Positions 23,905 through 33,199 of a stretch of DNA of 37,013 nucleotides are shown here, in pieces. Position 1 is the stretch's first letter. Each line of letters starts with the position of its first letter. Source of the DNA: Clostridia bacterium (GTDB lineage: Bacteria > Bacillota > Clostridia > Peptostreptococcales > Caminicellaceae); the NCBI GenBank assembly GCA_022361035.1, contig JAKSBP010000171.1:1-37013 (forward strand). The letters are read 5' to 3'. A program made the translations under genes and the position numbers. Below the pieces are notes generated by a model, which saw nothing but the letters and a program-made list of their open reading frames with translations, did not search any database and was not told the DNA's origin.

Positions 23905-24555
23905 ATGAAAAAGCAATTTGTAGTTATCGGTTGTGGAAGATTTGGCTCAAGCGTTGCTAAAACTCTATGTAGTATGGGCTATGAAGTTTTAGCTGTAGAT
24001 AAAAATGAAGAAACTATACAAGGTATTGTTGAACAAGTGACCCATGCTGTTCAGGCTGATGCAACAGATGAAAATTCTATAAAATCCTTGGGAATAAGAA
24101 ATTTTGATGTTGCAGTAATAACTATTGGTTCCAATATTCAGTCTTCCATACTTGTCACTTTGATGATAAAGGAACTTGGTGTAAAATATATTGTAGCTAA
24201 GGCTCAGAATGAATTACATGCTAAAGTATTATACAAGATTGGTGCTGATAGAGTTGTATTTCCAGAAAGGGAAATGGGAGTTAGAATTGCCCATAATCTA
24301 GTTTCTTCAAATATAATGGATTATATCGAGCTTGCTCCAGATTACAGTATTGTTGAGATTGCTAGCTTAGAAGAATGGATAGGTAAGAGCCTAAGGGAAT
24401 TGAATATGAGGTCTAAATATGGAATCAATGTTATGGCTATTAAGCGTGGTCCTGATATAGATATTTCACCTAGTGCTGTAGACTTAATTAGAGATGATGA
24501 TGTTTTAGTTGTGATAGGACATAATGATGATTTACAAAAAATTGAAAACAGATAG
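23905..24555 (+). CDS. ktrA: Ktr/Trk potassium uptake regulatory subunit
   Basis: Cytoplasmic RCK protein that gates KtrB in response to ATP/ADP and, in many Firmicutes, c-di-AMP. The 216 residues contain an N-terminal Rossmann domain (VIGCGRFGSSVAKTL, acidic D in AVDKNE) and a C-terminal RCK_C domain (about 135-216, LRELNMRSKYGINVMAIKRG). ATG at 23905 follows GAGGGGAGG. Cotranscribed with ktrB. Confidence 0.95.
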   Translation: MKKQFVVIGCGRFGSSVAKTLCSMGYEVLAVDKNEETIQGIVEQVTHAVQADATDENSIKSLGIRNFDVAVITIGSNIQSSILVTLMIKELGVKYIVAKAQNELHAKVLYKIGADRVVFPEREMGVRIAHNLVSSNIMDYIELAPDYSIVEIASLEEWIGKSLRELNMRSKYGINVMAIKRGPDIDISPSAVDLIRDDDVLVVIGHNDDLQKIENR

Positions 24556-24566
24556 GAGTGTTATAA

Positions 24567-25379
24567 TTGGTCCTAGAGATAACCTCCTTATCTAATAGGC
24601 ACGTAAAAAGTATAAAATTATTACATAGAAGAAAATATAGGGAAAAAAATGGTGAGTTCATCATAGAAGGGTTAAGGATAGTTGAACATGCTTTAGATAA
24701 TAATGTACATATAGGTGCAGTATATTATAGCGATGAAATACTTGCTACTAGTAGAGGGCACACTCTATTAAATAGAATATCATATAATAATATAAATTTA
24801 TATAAGGTTAATGAAAGAGTTTTTAGAGAAATATCTACCACTGATAATCCCCAAGGAATATTAGGGGTTGTAAAGAGGAAATACTATAATATAGATGACA
24901 TAATAGATAAAGAAAAATTGTTTCTAATAGTTCTTGACAGACTACAGGATCCAGGAAATGTGGGTACTATTATTAGAACTGCCGATTCAGCAGGAGTTGA
25001 TGGAATAATAGTCCTAAAGGGTACAGTGGATATATATAATAGCAAGACTATAAGGTCAACTATGGGGTCAATTTTTACTACCCCCATTATCCATGTAGAT
25101 GACCCCACTAATATGGTTAGTATCTTAAAGTCACATAATATAGATATTGTAGCTACAGACTTAAATGCTAAAAACTATTACTTTCAAATGGATTATAGCA
25201 ACAAAAATGCTATTATCATAGGTAATGAGGCAGAAGGAATTTGCCAAGAATTAATTGAACATTCAAATATTAAAGTGAAGATACCTATAGTTGGTAATGC
25301 CGAATCATTAAATGCGTCTATTGCCTCAGGAATTATTATGTATGAACTAGTCAGACAGAATTACATTTCTGAAAATTGA
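24567..25379 (+). CDS. TrmH/SpoU family rRNA 2'-O-methyltransferase
   Basis: SPOUT-fold RNA methyltransferase, 270 residues. An N-terminal substrate-binding domain (about 5-95, including FIIEGLRIVEHAL) precedes a knotted domain with motif 1 DPGNVGTIIRTADSAG, motif 2 IIIGNEAEGI and motif 3 VGNAESLNASIASGI. TTG at 24567 has AGGAG 8 nt upstream. It probably modifies 23S rRNA (RlmB-like); the exact nucleotide cannot be read from sequence. Close after ktrA (11 nt), and upstream of yqzL-pheST as in many Clostridia. Confidence 0.9.
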   Translation: MVLEITSLSNRHVKSIKLLHRRKYREKNGEFIIEGLRIVEHALDNNVHIGAVYYSDEILATSRGHTLLNRISYNNINLYKVNERVFREISTTDNPQGILGVVKRKYYNIDDIIDKEKLFLIVLDRLQDPGNVGTIIRTADSAGVDGIIVLKGTVDIYNSKTIRSTMGSIFTTPIIHVDDPTNMVSILKSHNIDIVATDLNAKNYYFQMDYSNKNAIIIGNEAEGICQELIEHSNIKVKIPIVGNAESLNASIASGIIMYELVRQNYISEN

Positions 25380-25398
25380 ATAATTTGGCATAATATAC

Positions 25399-25427
25399 TT
25401 GTAAACCTTTTTTTGCTGTGCTATAAT
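25399..25427 (+). promoter_or_regulatory. Promoter upstream of yqzL and the Phe T-box
   Basis: TTGTAA (25399-25404), 17-bp spacer, TATAAT (25422-25427). A transcript from here would carry yqzL, the T-box leader and pheST. Confidence 0.55.
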
Positions 25428-25466
25428 TTTATCTAAGTAAACCAGTGAAAAGGGGTGCATCTATTG

Positions 25467-25559
25467 ATGTTTTATATGGGTAAATTTTTCTGGAAGATTT
25501 TTATGTTAACTGGTAATTTAGATGCCTATCTCTTATATAAAAAAATAATGGGTTGCTAG
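25467..25559 (+). CDS. yqzL: YqzL-like small protein
   Basis: A 30-residue protein matching the YqzL-type pattern: an aromatic-rich start, WKIF, then TGNLDAYLLYKKI. AAGGGGTG lies 9 nt before ATG 25467. No function is known. It sits between the rlmB-like gene and pheS, just before the T-box, so it would be transcribed whether or not the T-box terminates. Confidence 0.75.
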   Translation: MFYMGKFFWKIFMLTGNLDAYLLYKKIMGC

Positions 25560-25578
25560 TTTAATAGGGTAATTGGCT

Positions 25579-25911
25579 ATGAAGGAGAAGAGTAGAATAA
25601 ATGCTATTTACAGAGAAGAAATGTCATAGTCTGAGAGCATTTCTATCTAAAGATTTATTTGAAGTTCACTCTGGAGCTATGGGGCTGAACTATAGTAGGC
25701 TTTATCGGGTGACATCGTTATATTGTCATGTAAGTGGTTAAGCATTGATATGTAATCCTTTAAAGTAATTTCTCAAAGAGAAGTAGGATTAAAAATAAGG
25801 AAATCAATCTTTTAAGTTTCATATTAAGTTATATATCTTTGCTTTTAACAAAAAGGGTGGTACCGCGAAAACAACCTTCGTCCCTTGTGGATGGGGGTTT
25901 TAATATTTTTT
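25579..25911 (+). promoter_or_regulatory. Phe-specific T-box leader of pheST
   Basis: Stem I begins near GAAGGAGAAGAGTAGA. The specifier loop GAAGTTCACTCTGGAG shows TTC (25665-25667), a Phe codon. The T-box bulge AGGGTGGTACCGCG is at 25854-25867, and the leader ends in a terminator with a 3' arm near GGATGGGGGTTTT and a T run at 25905-25911. Uncharged tRNA-Phe stabilises the antiterminator and lets pheS-pheT be transcribed. A tRNA-Phe (GAA) that can read TTC is encoded at 10412. Confidence 0.95.
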
Positions 25912-25976
25912 GAAAAGTATAGGAATTCTAAGTAGTATATTTACATTATTATTTGTCAGTAGAAAGGAGATAAGAG

Positions 25977-26996
25977 ATGAAAGAGCAGCTTTTAGAGATT
26001 TTGGAGAAGGCAAAAAATCATATTGAGTCAACTAAAACTTTAAATGAATTAGAACAATTCAGAGTGAACTATCTAGGAAAAAAGGGAGAATTAACAGTTT
26101 TACTAAGGGAAATGGGAAAATTATCTAAGGAAGAAAGGCCGGTAATTGGTAAATTGGCCAATGAGGTTAGAACTTCAATTGAAAATTTATTAGAGGAAAA
26201 TAAAGCTGTTATAAAGGAAAAGGAAAAAAATGCTAGACTAGAAAGTGAAGTTATTGATGTAACAATGTCGGGTAAAGCTAGAAAGGTTGGAAATAGACAT
26301 CCTTTAACCTTAGTTTTAGATGAAATTAAAAGGGTTTTTATTGGTATGGGATATAAAATAGCTGAGGGGCCTGAAGTTGAAACGGTTTACCACAACTTTG
26401 ATGCCTTAAATCACCCAAAGGATCATCCAGCAAGGGATTTTTCAGATACCTTCTATATAAATGATGATATCCTACTTAGAACCCAAACCTCACCTGTCCA
26501 GATAAGAGTTATGAAAAAAACAAAACCACCAATAAGAATTATATCCCCGGGGAGATGCTTTCGTTCAGACGAAATTGATGCTACACACTCTCCAATGTTT
26601 CATCAAGTAGAGGGTCTTGTTATTGACAGGAATATTACATTGGGAGATTTAAAGGGAACTCTAGATACCTTTGCCAAAAGGCTTTTTGGAGTAAATACTC
26701 GAACCAAGTTTAGACCCCATTACTTTCCTTTTACTGAACCTAGTGGTGAAGTAGATGTATCTTGTTTTAAATGTAGTGGAGAGGGCTGTAAAATATGTAA
26801 AGGCAGTGGATGGATAGAAATATTAGGTTGTGGAATGGTTCATCCAGAGGTTTTAAAGGAATGTGGAATTGACCCAGAGCTTTACAGTGGCTTTGCCTTT
26901 GGTATGGGACTTGATAGAATCACTATGCTTAAATATGAAATTGAAGATATCCGTTTATTCTTTGAAAATGATATGAGGTTCATAGAACAGTTTTAA
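25977..26996 (+). CDS. pheS: Phenylalanine--tRNA ligase alpha subunit
   Basis: Catalytic subunit of the alpha2beta2 enzyme, 339 residues. An N-terminal coiled coil (about 1-85) binds tRNA-Phe. The class II core has motif 2 [19 protein letters not shown] and motif 3 [14 protein letters not shown]. An extra four-Cys segment ([12 protein letters not shown]) lies before motif 3 and may bind zinc; it is common in bacterial PheS. AAAGGAG lies upstream of the ATG. Under T-box control. Confidence 0.97.
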   Translation: MKEQLLEILEKAKNHIESTKTLNELEQFRVNYLGKKGELTVLLREMGKLSKEERPVIGKLANEVRTSIENLLEENKAVIKEKEKNARLESEVIDVTMSGKARKVGNRHPLTLVLDEIKRVFIGMGYKIAEGPEVETVYHNFDALNHPKDHPARDFSDTFYINDDILLRTQTSPVQIRVMKKTKPPIRIISPGRCFRSDEIDATHSPMFHQVEGLVIDRNITLGDLKGTLDTFAKRLFGVNTRTKFRPHYFPFTEPSGEVDVSCFKCSGEGCKICKGSGWIEILGCGMVHPEVLKECGIDPELYSGFAFGMGLDRITMLKYEIEDIRLFFENDMRFIEQF

Positions 26997-27098
26997 TGGC
27001 TACTAAATTGTAGCTACAAGGAAAAGAATAGTTAAAATAGATACATCATAATAGTCTAAGCTAGCAGTTAGCAGCTAAATAGTGTAAGGAGGAATACT

Positions 27099-29492
27099 AT
27101 GTTAGTACCAGTAAGTTGGTTAAGGAATTATGTTGATATAGATAATATTCCGATAGAAAAATTAGACGAAAGTTTAGTAATGTCAGGCTCAAAGACTGAG
27201 GCTGTTGAAAAAGTAGCTGAGGGTGTTGAAGGTGTAGTTGTTGGAAAGATAACTGAGATTATTCAACATCCTAATGCAGATAAATTAATAATTACAAAGG
27301 TTGATGTTGGAGAAGAAGTGATACAAATAGTAACTGGAGCAAAAAATGTGAATGTGGGGGATTATATTCCCGTTGCATTAGTTGGAGCCAAACTAGCCGA
27401 TGGACTTAAAATAAAAAAAGGTAAGCTTCGTGGAGAAATATCAAATGGAATGTTATGCTCTGCTGAAGAATTAGGGTTTAGCGATAATGTAATTCCAAAG
27501 GAATCCAAGGATGGTATATTGATATTAAAGGACGAGTATACCCTAGGTATGGATATAAAGGAAGTATTGGCACTTAATGACTACGTTATAGAATTTGAAA
27601 TTACTCCAAACAGACCAGATTGTTTAAGCATGATAGGTATGGCTAGAGAAACCTCTGCAACCTTTGACCTGTCGATAAACTATCCTAGGATAAATATAGA
27701 AGAAGAGACCGAGGATATAAAGGATTATATATCTGTGGAGGTTAAGGACCCAGACCTATGCAGAAGATTTGCCGGTAGAATTGTAAAAGATATAAGGATT
27801 GAACAATCTCCTATGTGGCTTCAGATTAGATTAATGAAGGCTGGAGTTCGACCTATTAATAATATTGTTGATATAACAAACTATGTTATGCTTGAGTATG
27901 GTCAGCCTCTCCATGCCTATGATTTAGATACAATAGTAGATAAGAAGATAATTGTTAGAAGGGCAGAAAAGGATGAGAAAACTACTACTTTAGATGGAGT
28001 GGAAAGAAAGCTAGACGAGGATGTTTTAGTTATAGCTAATACAAAAGAAACTATTGGAATTGCTGGAATAATGGGTGGAGAAGATACGGAAGTATCAAAT
28101 AATACTAAGACAATATTTTTAGAAGCAGCTAATTTTAACAAAAAAAATGTAAGAACTTCCTCAAGAAAATTAGGTCTTAGAACCGAAGCCTCTTCGAGAT
28201 TTGAAAAGGGTATAGACCCAAATATTCCAGAACTGGCGGTTGATAGGGCATGTCAACTCATTGAAGAGCTTGGCGTGGGTAAGGTTGTAAAGGGTAAGAT
28301 AGATATTTACGGTGATAAGCTTAATAAATGGAATATTGAAGTAAGGCCGTCAAGGATAAATAGTCTTTTGGGAACTAAGTTAAGCGTAGATGAAATAACC
28401 AATATCCTAAACAGATTAGAGCTTTCTGTAGAAGGGAAGGGAGATAATCTATTAGTAACTATTCCAACCTTTAGACAGGATTTAGTTAAGGAAATAGATA
28501 TTGTTGAAGAAGTTGCTAGAATGTATGGCTATGATGTTATAGAATCTACCCTTCCAAAGGGAGCAACATGGGGTGCTAAAACAAATGGACAAATAATTGA
28601 AGATTATACTAAAGATACTTTAAATGCCCTAGGGCTTAACGAAATCACTACCTACTCTTTCCTTAGTCCTAAAAATTTAGATTTAATAGGTATCCCTAAT
28701 GACAGCTTTTTAAGAAGAAGTATAAAGCTATTGAATCCTTTAGGAGAAGAATATAGCATGATGAGAACATCTCTAATAACAAATATGCTAGATGTTCTTG
28801 CTAGGAATTATAAGAGGAATGTATCTAATGCTTTTGCCTTTGAACTAGGAAATATATTTATTCCCCATGATATTCCTGTAAAAACACTTCCTATAGAAAA
28901 GAAAATGTTGACCCTAGGTATGTATGGTGAGGATATTAACTTCTTTAGTCTAAAGGGTGTAATAGAAGAGCTTTTAAATAGATTAGGAATAGCCAATTAT
29001 GATTTTGAACCTGAAAAAACACATCTCTCATTCCATCCAGGTAGATGTGCAAACATAGTTTATGGAAACCACATATTAGGAACAATAGGAGAAGTTCATC
29101 CCGATGTACTAGAGAATTTTGGATTTGACAATAGAGTATACATTGCAGATATTGACTTTAATATCATACTTCAAATAACAATACTGGACAGGATTTATAA
29201 GCCGTTACCTAAATATCCTGCAACTTCTAGAGATATTGCTATTATAGTTAAAGAAGAAGTCTATTCTAAAGTAGCCGAGGATATCATTTTAAAAAATGGA
29301 GGCTCTATACTTGAGTCATATACTTTATTCGATGTATATAGAGGGAAGCAAATATCTGAAGGGTATAAAAGTATGGCTTATTCATTAACATTTAGAGCTG
29401 CCGATAAGACCCTTACCGATGAAGAAGTAAACAAAGTATATGATAAAATTTTAAGTGAATTGAAATCAAAATTAAATGCAGAATTAAGATAG
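27099..29492 (+). CDS. pheT: Phenylalanine--tRNA ligase beta subunit
   Basis: Editing and tRNA-binding subunit, 797 residues, full length. Domains in order: EMAP-type tRNA-binding OB fold (about 40-150, with ITEIIQHPNADKLIITKVDV), B3/B4 editing domain (about 210-370), B5 (about 400-470), catalytic-like core, and an anticodon-binding FDX-ACB domain at the end (about 703-796, KPLPKYPATSRDIAIIV). AAGGAGG precedes ATG 27099. It lies 102 nt after pheS with no terminator between. Confidence 0.97.
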   Translation: MLVPVSWLRNYVDIDNIPIEKLDESLVMSGSKTEAVEKVAEGVEGVVVGKITEIIQHPNADKLIITKVDVGEEVIQIVTGAKNVNVGDYIPVALVGAKLADGLKIKKGKLRGEISNGMLCSAEELGFSDNVIPKESKDGILILKDEYTLGMDIKEVLALNDYVIEFEITPNRPDCLSMIGMARETSATFDLSINYPRINIEEETEDIKDYISVEVKDPDLCRRFAGRIVKDIRIEQSPMWLQIRLMKAGVRPINNIVDITNYVMLEYGQPLHAYDLDTIVDKKIIVRRAEKDEKTTTLDGVERKLDEDVLVIANTKETIGIAGIMGGEDTEVSNNTKTIFLEAANFNKKNVRTSSRKLGLRTEASSRFEKGIDPNIPELAVDRACQLIEELGVGKVVKGKIDIYGDKLNKWNIEVRPSRINSLLGTKLSVDEITNILNRLELSVEGKGDNLLVTIPTFRQDLVKEIDIVEEVARMYGYDVIESTLPKGATWGAKTNGQIIEDYTKDTLNALGLNEITTYSFLSPKNLDLIGIPNDSFLRRSIKLLNPLGEEYSMMRTSLITNMLDVLARNYKRNVSNAFAFELGNIFIPHDIPVKTLPIEKKMLTLGMYGEDINFFSLKGVIEELLNRLGIANYDFEPEKTHLSFHPGRCANIVYGNHILGTIGEVHPDVLENFGFDNRVYIADIDFNIILQITILDRIYKPLPKYPATSRDIAIIVKEEVYSKVAEDIILKNGGSILESYTLFDVYRGKQISEGYKSMAYSLTFRAADKTLTDEEVNKVYDKILSELKSKLNAELR

Positions 29493-29542
29493 ATTTTTAA
29501 ATTTTGTTTATTATTTTAAATTCAGAGATAAAGCTTTCACAA

Positions 29543-29590
29543 AATAGTCATTGCTGTTTAATAGTATTAGTAGGTAATGACTATTTTTTT
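29543..29590 (+). terminator. Terminator after pheT
   Basis: AATAGTCATT pairs with AATGACTATT around a 23-nt AT-rich loop, followed by TTTTT. Confidence 0.85.
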
Positions 29591-29795
29591 ATCTTTATTA
29601 TAGATTTAAAGTTGAAGTATGGTAAAATATATTTATAGTTTTGTTAGATATTAAAATAAGTCTTAAATAAGTGAGAGAAGAGTACTATATTTTGAAAAAT
29701 TTTCAAAATGAGACTTCACTAAAAAATGATATATACCCTTGAGTTTTTTTAACATATAGAAGGAAATTATACTCACATATAGAAGTATTTATTGT

Positions 29796-29871
29796 GGGAC
29801 TGTTTCTCCCAGAGAAATCTGACCAAAAGCTAAGGGGCTAGATTTAGGGTGCCTTTAAGTTTTTATTGAAG
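29796..29871 (+). promoter_or_regulatory. Unidentified leader RNA motif upstream of zapA
   Basis: Second copy of the motif found before infC (21081-21147): TTTCTCCCAGAGAAA hairpin, TCTGACCAAAAGC, AAGGGGCTA, and GCCTTTAAG with TTTTTATTGA. AGGGGC can pair with GCCTTT. It ends about 15 nt before the zapA ribosome binding site AAAGGGG. The remaining leader sequence (29591-29795) is AT-rich and shows nothing else. Confidence 0.5.
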
Positions 29872-29903
29872 GATTTGCTTAGTCTAAAGGGGTTGTATAA
29901 TAA

Positions 29904-30467
29904 ATGACAAGTAAAAATAAAGTAATAGTAAAAATTTTAGGACAAGAGTATACGATAGTTGGTGAGGAACCAAGGGAATTTATGCAAAAGGTTTCTAACT
30001 ATGTGGACGATAAAATGGTTGAAATAGCAAGTAAAAATAAAAAATTTAGTACAGCCATGATAGCTGTTTTAACTGCCGTTAATATTGGTGACGAATACTT
30101 TAAATTATTAGAAGAATATGAAATACTCAAGAATGAAAATGGAAGACCTATAGAAGAATTGGAAAAAGCTAAGGGTCTTTTAGAATCGTCTACAATTGAA
30201 ATTAGCAAAAAAGATCAAGAATATGATAATTTATTTAAAAAATATGAAGAACTGAAGGAAAGTTTTAATAATATTGAAATGAATTATATCGACTTAAAAG
30301 AGGTTGTAAACAGGTTAAGCTATGAATTAAATATCAAGGATAACAAACTTAAAAAATCGGAGAAGATTGTTGAGGATTTAAAGAACAAACTTGTACAAAG
30401 TGAAGTTAAGCTAGTTCAAACTAAAAAGGAACTACAGGAGTTCATTGAAGCCTTCGATAATTCCTAA
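29904..30467 (+). CDS. zapA: ZapA cell division protein with a long coiled coil
   Basis: FtsZ-associated factor that bundles protofilaments at midcell. The N-terminal ZapA globular domain (about 5-75) includes VKILGQEYTIVGEEP and VDDKMVEIASKN. From about 85 to 185 the protein is one long Lys/Glu-rich coiled coil. At 187 residues it is about twice the minimal ZapA (85-110), a form seen in some Clostridia. ATG at 29904 follows AAAGGGG. Own terminator at 30502. Confidence 0.88.
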   Translation: MTSKNKVIVKILGQEYTIVGEEPREFMQKVSNYVDDKMVEIASKNKKFSTAMIAVLTAVNIGDEYFKLLEEYEILKNENGRPIEELEKAKGLLESSTIEISKKDQEYDNLFKKYEELKESFNNIEMNYIDLKEVVNRLSYELNIKDNKLKKSEKIVEDLKNKLVQSEVKLVQTKKELQEFIEAFDNS

Positions 30468-30501
30468 GACTTTAACTTATAAAAATGCAATTTGTTTTTC
30501 T

Positions 30502-30535
30502 AGTAGTGATATAATAATATTACTACTTTTTTGTT
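30502..30535 (+). terminator. Terminator after zapA
   Basis: AGTAGTGATAT pairs with ATATTACTACT (one wobble) around a 4-nt loop, followed by TTTTTTG. Confidence 0.85.
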
Positions 30536-30662
30536 GTAAATAAAATAGCTTTTAGCTAAGTTGGTTAGAATAGTGATTCAAGGTATTATTAGCTGGATAG
30601 TTTATTTACAAAGAAGTAACTCGTCTGCTGTTAAATATCATTATAATTTTAGGAGTGATAAG

Positions 30663-33119
30663 GTGAAAAAAGCAGAACTTCTAGCACCTGTTGGAAGCTT
30701 TGAGGCTTTAAGAGCAGCGGTTCAAAACGGTGCTGATGCAGTATATCTAGGTGGAAAAAAATTTGGGGCAAGGCAGTATGCCAGTAATTTTGATGAGGAT
30801 TTATTAATAGAGGCCGTAGAATATTGCCATATCAGAGGCGTAAAGGTATATATTACTGTAAATACCCTAATTTCAGATAAAGAACTAGAAGAATTTATGG
30901 AATATGTAAATTTTCTATATAACATAGACGTTGATGGAGTAATTTTACAGGATTTAGGAGTCTTAAAATACATTACAGAAAACCTACCAGATTTTGAGGT
31001 TCATGCTAGTACCCAAATGACTATACATAATCTAGAGGGAATTAAACTGTTAAGGGAGCTAGGGGTTAAGAGAACAGTTATAGCTAGGGAGATGGCTTTA
31101 AGGGATATTGAGCCTATAAAACAAAATAGTGATATGGAAATAGAGGTTTTTGTCCACGGGGCTTTATGTATCTGTTATTCCGGTCAATGTTTAATGAGCA
31201 GCTTAATAGGTGGTCGAAGTGGTAATAGGGGAAGATGTGCCCAGCCCTGTAGGTTACCCTATAAATTAGTAGAACTTGAAACTAAAAAAGAAATAAAGAA
31301 CCCTTATGGAGATTATATACTTAGTACAAGGGATTTGAATACCCTAGAAGAAATAGATAAGCTTCTCAAACTTGGAGCAGACTCCCTTAAAATTGAAGGA
31401 AGAATGAAAAGACCCGAGTATGTTGCTGTAGTTGTAAAAGCATATAGAAGGGCACTTGATATGTATTATAGGGATGGTAGAGTAAGAATTGGCAATGAAA
31501 CAAAAAGGGAACTTACTCAAATTTTTAATCGTAGATTTACTAAGGGTCATCTGTTAGGGAAAAAGGGAAATGATTTAATGGAGTTTGAAAAACCTGGTAA
31601 TAGAGGAATTGAGATAGGAGAAGTTATTGAATATGATGAAAGAAAAAAAAGACTTAAGATTAAGCTAATAGATAGGCTCCAAAAAGGAGATGGCATCGAG
31701 ATAAGAACTAAGGGCAAGGAGAATAGGGGTATAAAGGTTGGAAAAATCTTTAAAGGTAATAAAGTAATAGAAAGAGCCCTTAAGGAAGAAGTTATAGGCA
31801 TAGATTTTAAAGGTAGATCAGCTAGGGGGGACAAAATATTTAAAACTGCCGATATAGCACTATTTAATAGAGCGTCTTCAACCTATATAGGTGAAAATAA
31901 AATAATTCCTATTTCTGGAGCTATTCAAGGCAGACTAGGAGGCGAATTAGAGTTATATGTTTGGGATAACGATGGCAACTATATTAATATAAAGGGAAGG
32001 CATAAAATCGAAAAAGCTATAAATAAACCACTAACTGAGGATAGGATAGAAAAGCAACTTAAAAAGCTTGGGAATACACCCTACTCTTTGAGAAAAATTG
32101 AAGTGAATATAGATAATGATATAACTGTTCCAATAAGGGAGATAAATAATATTAGACGTGAAGCAATTGAGGGTTTAAATAATCTAAGAAAGAATAATAA
32201 TAATCGTAAAAAAATTGATTTTAAACCAATTCCATTAATTAATGAACTGCCTAGAGGAAAAGAAAATAATACTTCTCTGGCAGCCTATGTTAATAATTTA
32301 AACCAGCTTGAGGCAGTACTGAGCACTGAGATAAATATAATATATTATTCAAACATATTGGATATAGATAAGGCATTTAATCTAGCCATGAAAACCAATA
32401 AACTGTTAATACCTGCATTAAATAGAATTACCTATGATAGGGAATTGGAAATTATAGAACAAAAAAGAGATATTCTAATTCAATCTAAGCATATACTATT
32501 ATCAAATCATGGACAATTAAATATGTTTAGGCATGACAAAATAAATATACATGGGGACTTTTCATTTAATGTTTTTAACAGCTTTGCTGTACAAAAACTA
32601 ACGGAGCTTGGTGTAAGGAATATCACCCTATCTCCAGAGTTAAACTATAATCAGATAAAGGATTTAGCTTCTAAGTCTAGGCGTTTAGAGGTTATTGTAT
32701 ATGGTCATCTTCCTATGATGGTGACAGAATATTGTCCTGTAAAAACTCTAATAAAAAAGGGTGATAAAAGTGATTGCAGTCTATATAAAAGCAAAAAATA
32801 TGGACTAAAGGATAGATATGGAATAATATTTCCCCTTTTAAGGGGCAGCAGTTATAGAACTCAGGTATTGAATTCTAAGAAAATGTTTTTATTAGAAAAC
32901 ATGGAAAAAATTATGGAAAACAACTTAAGTATTATGAGATTACAGTTTACAAATGAAGATAAAAATGAAATAATAAGTATAGCAAAGGCTTATAGTAAAA
33001 TGCTAAATAGAATTTCAGATGGCAAAAAAGGACTGCCTGATGAAATATTAGGATTTATTGATCAATATAAAGAAAAGGGTGACTATACTAGGGGACACTT
33101 TTCAAGGGGCGTTATTTAA
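30663..33119 (+). CDS. U32 family protein (RlhA/UbiU-like) with a DUF3656 C-terminus
   Basis: An 818-residue protein of the 'peptidase U32' family, whose characterised members are Fe-S dependent hydroxylases (RlhA on 23S rRNA, UbiU/UbiV on ubiquinone) rather than proteases. The N-terminal TIM-barrel starts AELLAPVGSFEALRAAVQNG. The Cys cluster HGALCICYSGQC ... GRCAQPCR (about 165-197) matches the 4Fe-4S site. A DUF3656-type region and a second U32-like part follow, with another Cys-rich stretch near VTEYCPV. GTG at 30663 has AGGAG 7 nt upstream; a longer frame open to 30561 lacks a ribosome binding site. Best guess: rRNA hydroxylation. Confidence 0.88.
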   Translation: MKKAELLAPVGSFEALRAAVQNGADAVYLGGKKFGARQYASNFDEDLLIEAVEYCHIRGVKVYITVNTLISDKELEEFMEYVNFLYNIDVDGVILQDLGVLKYITENLPDFEVHASTQMTIHNLEGIKLLRELGVKRTVIAREMALRDIEPIKQNSDMEIEVFVHGALCICYSGQCLMSSLIGGRSGNRGRCAQPCRLPYKLVELETKKEIKNPYGDYILSTRDLNTLEEIDKLLKLGADSLKIEGRMKRPEYVAVVVKAYRRALDMYYRDGRVRIGNETKRELTQIFNRRFTKGHLLGKKGNDLMEFEKPGNRGIEIGEVIEYDERKKRLKIKLIDRLQKGDGIEIRTKGKENRGIKVGKIFKGNKVIERALKEEVIGIDFKGRSARGDKIFKTADIALFNRASSTYIGENKIIPISGAIQGRLGGELELYVWDNDGNYINIKGRHKIEKAINKPLTEDRIEKQLKKLGNTPYSLRKIEVNIDNDITVPIREINNIRREAIEGLNNLRKNNNNRKKIDFKPIPLINELPRGKENNTSLAAYVNNLNQLEAVLSTEINIIYYSNILDIDKAFNLAMKTNKLLIPALNRITYDRELEIIEQKRDILIQSKHILLSNHGQLNMFRHDKINIHGDFSFNVFNSFAVQKLTELGVRNITLSPELNYNQIKDLASKSRRLEVIVYGHLPMMVTEYCPVKTLIKKGDKSDCSLYKSKKYGLKDRYGIIFPLLRGSSYRTQVLNSKKMFLLENMEKIMENNLSIMRLQFTNEDKNEIISIAKAYSKMLNRISDGKKGLPDEILGFIDQYKEKGDYTRGHFSRGVI

Positions 33120-33199
33120 CTTAGGTTATCCCTAGAAAACTTAAAACATTTTATAAAAATAGGACTTAAATATTGAAATAAAGCATAAGGAGAATTAAA

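Noticed and set aside
30561..30662. N-terminal extension of the U32 protein
   Set aside because: No ribosome binding site, and the extra 34 residues precede the family's normal beginning; GTG 30663 has AGGAG at proper spacing.
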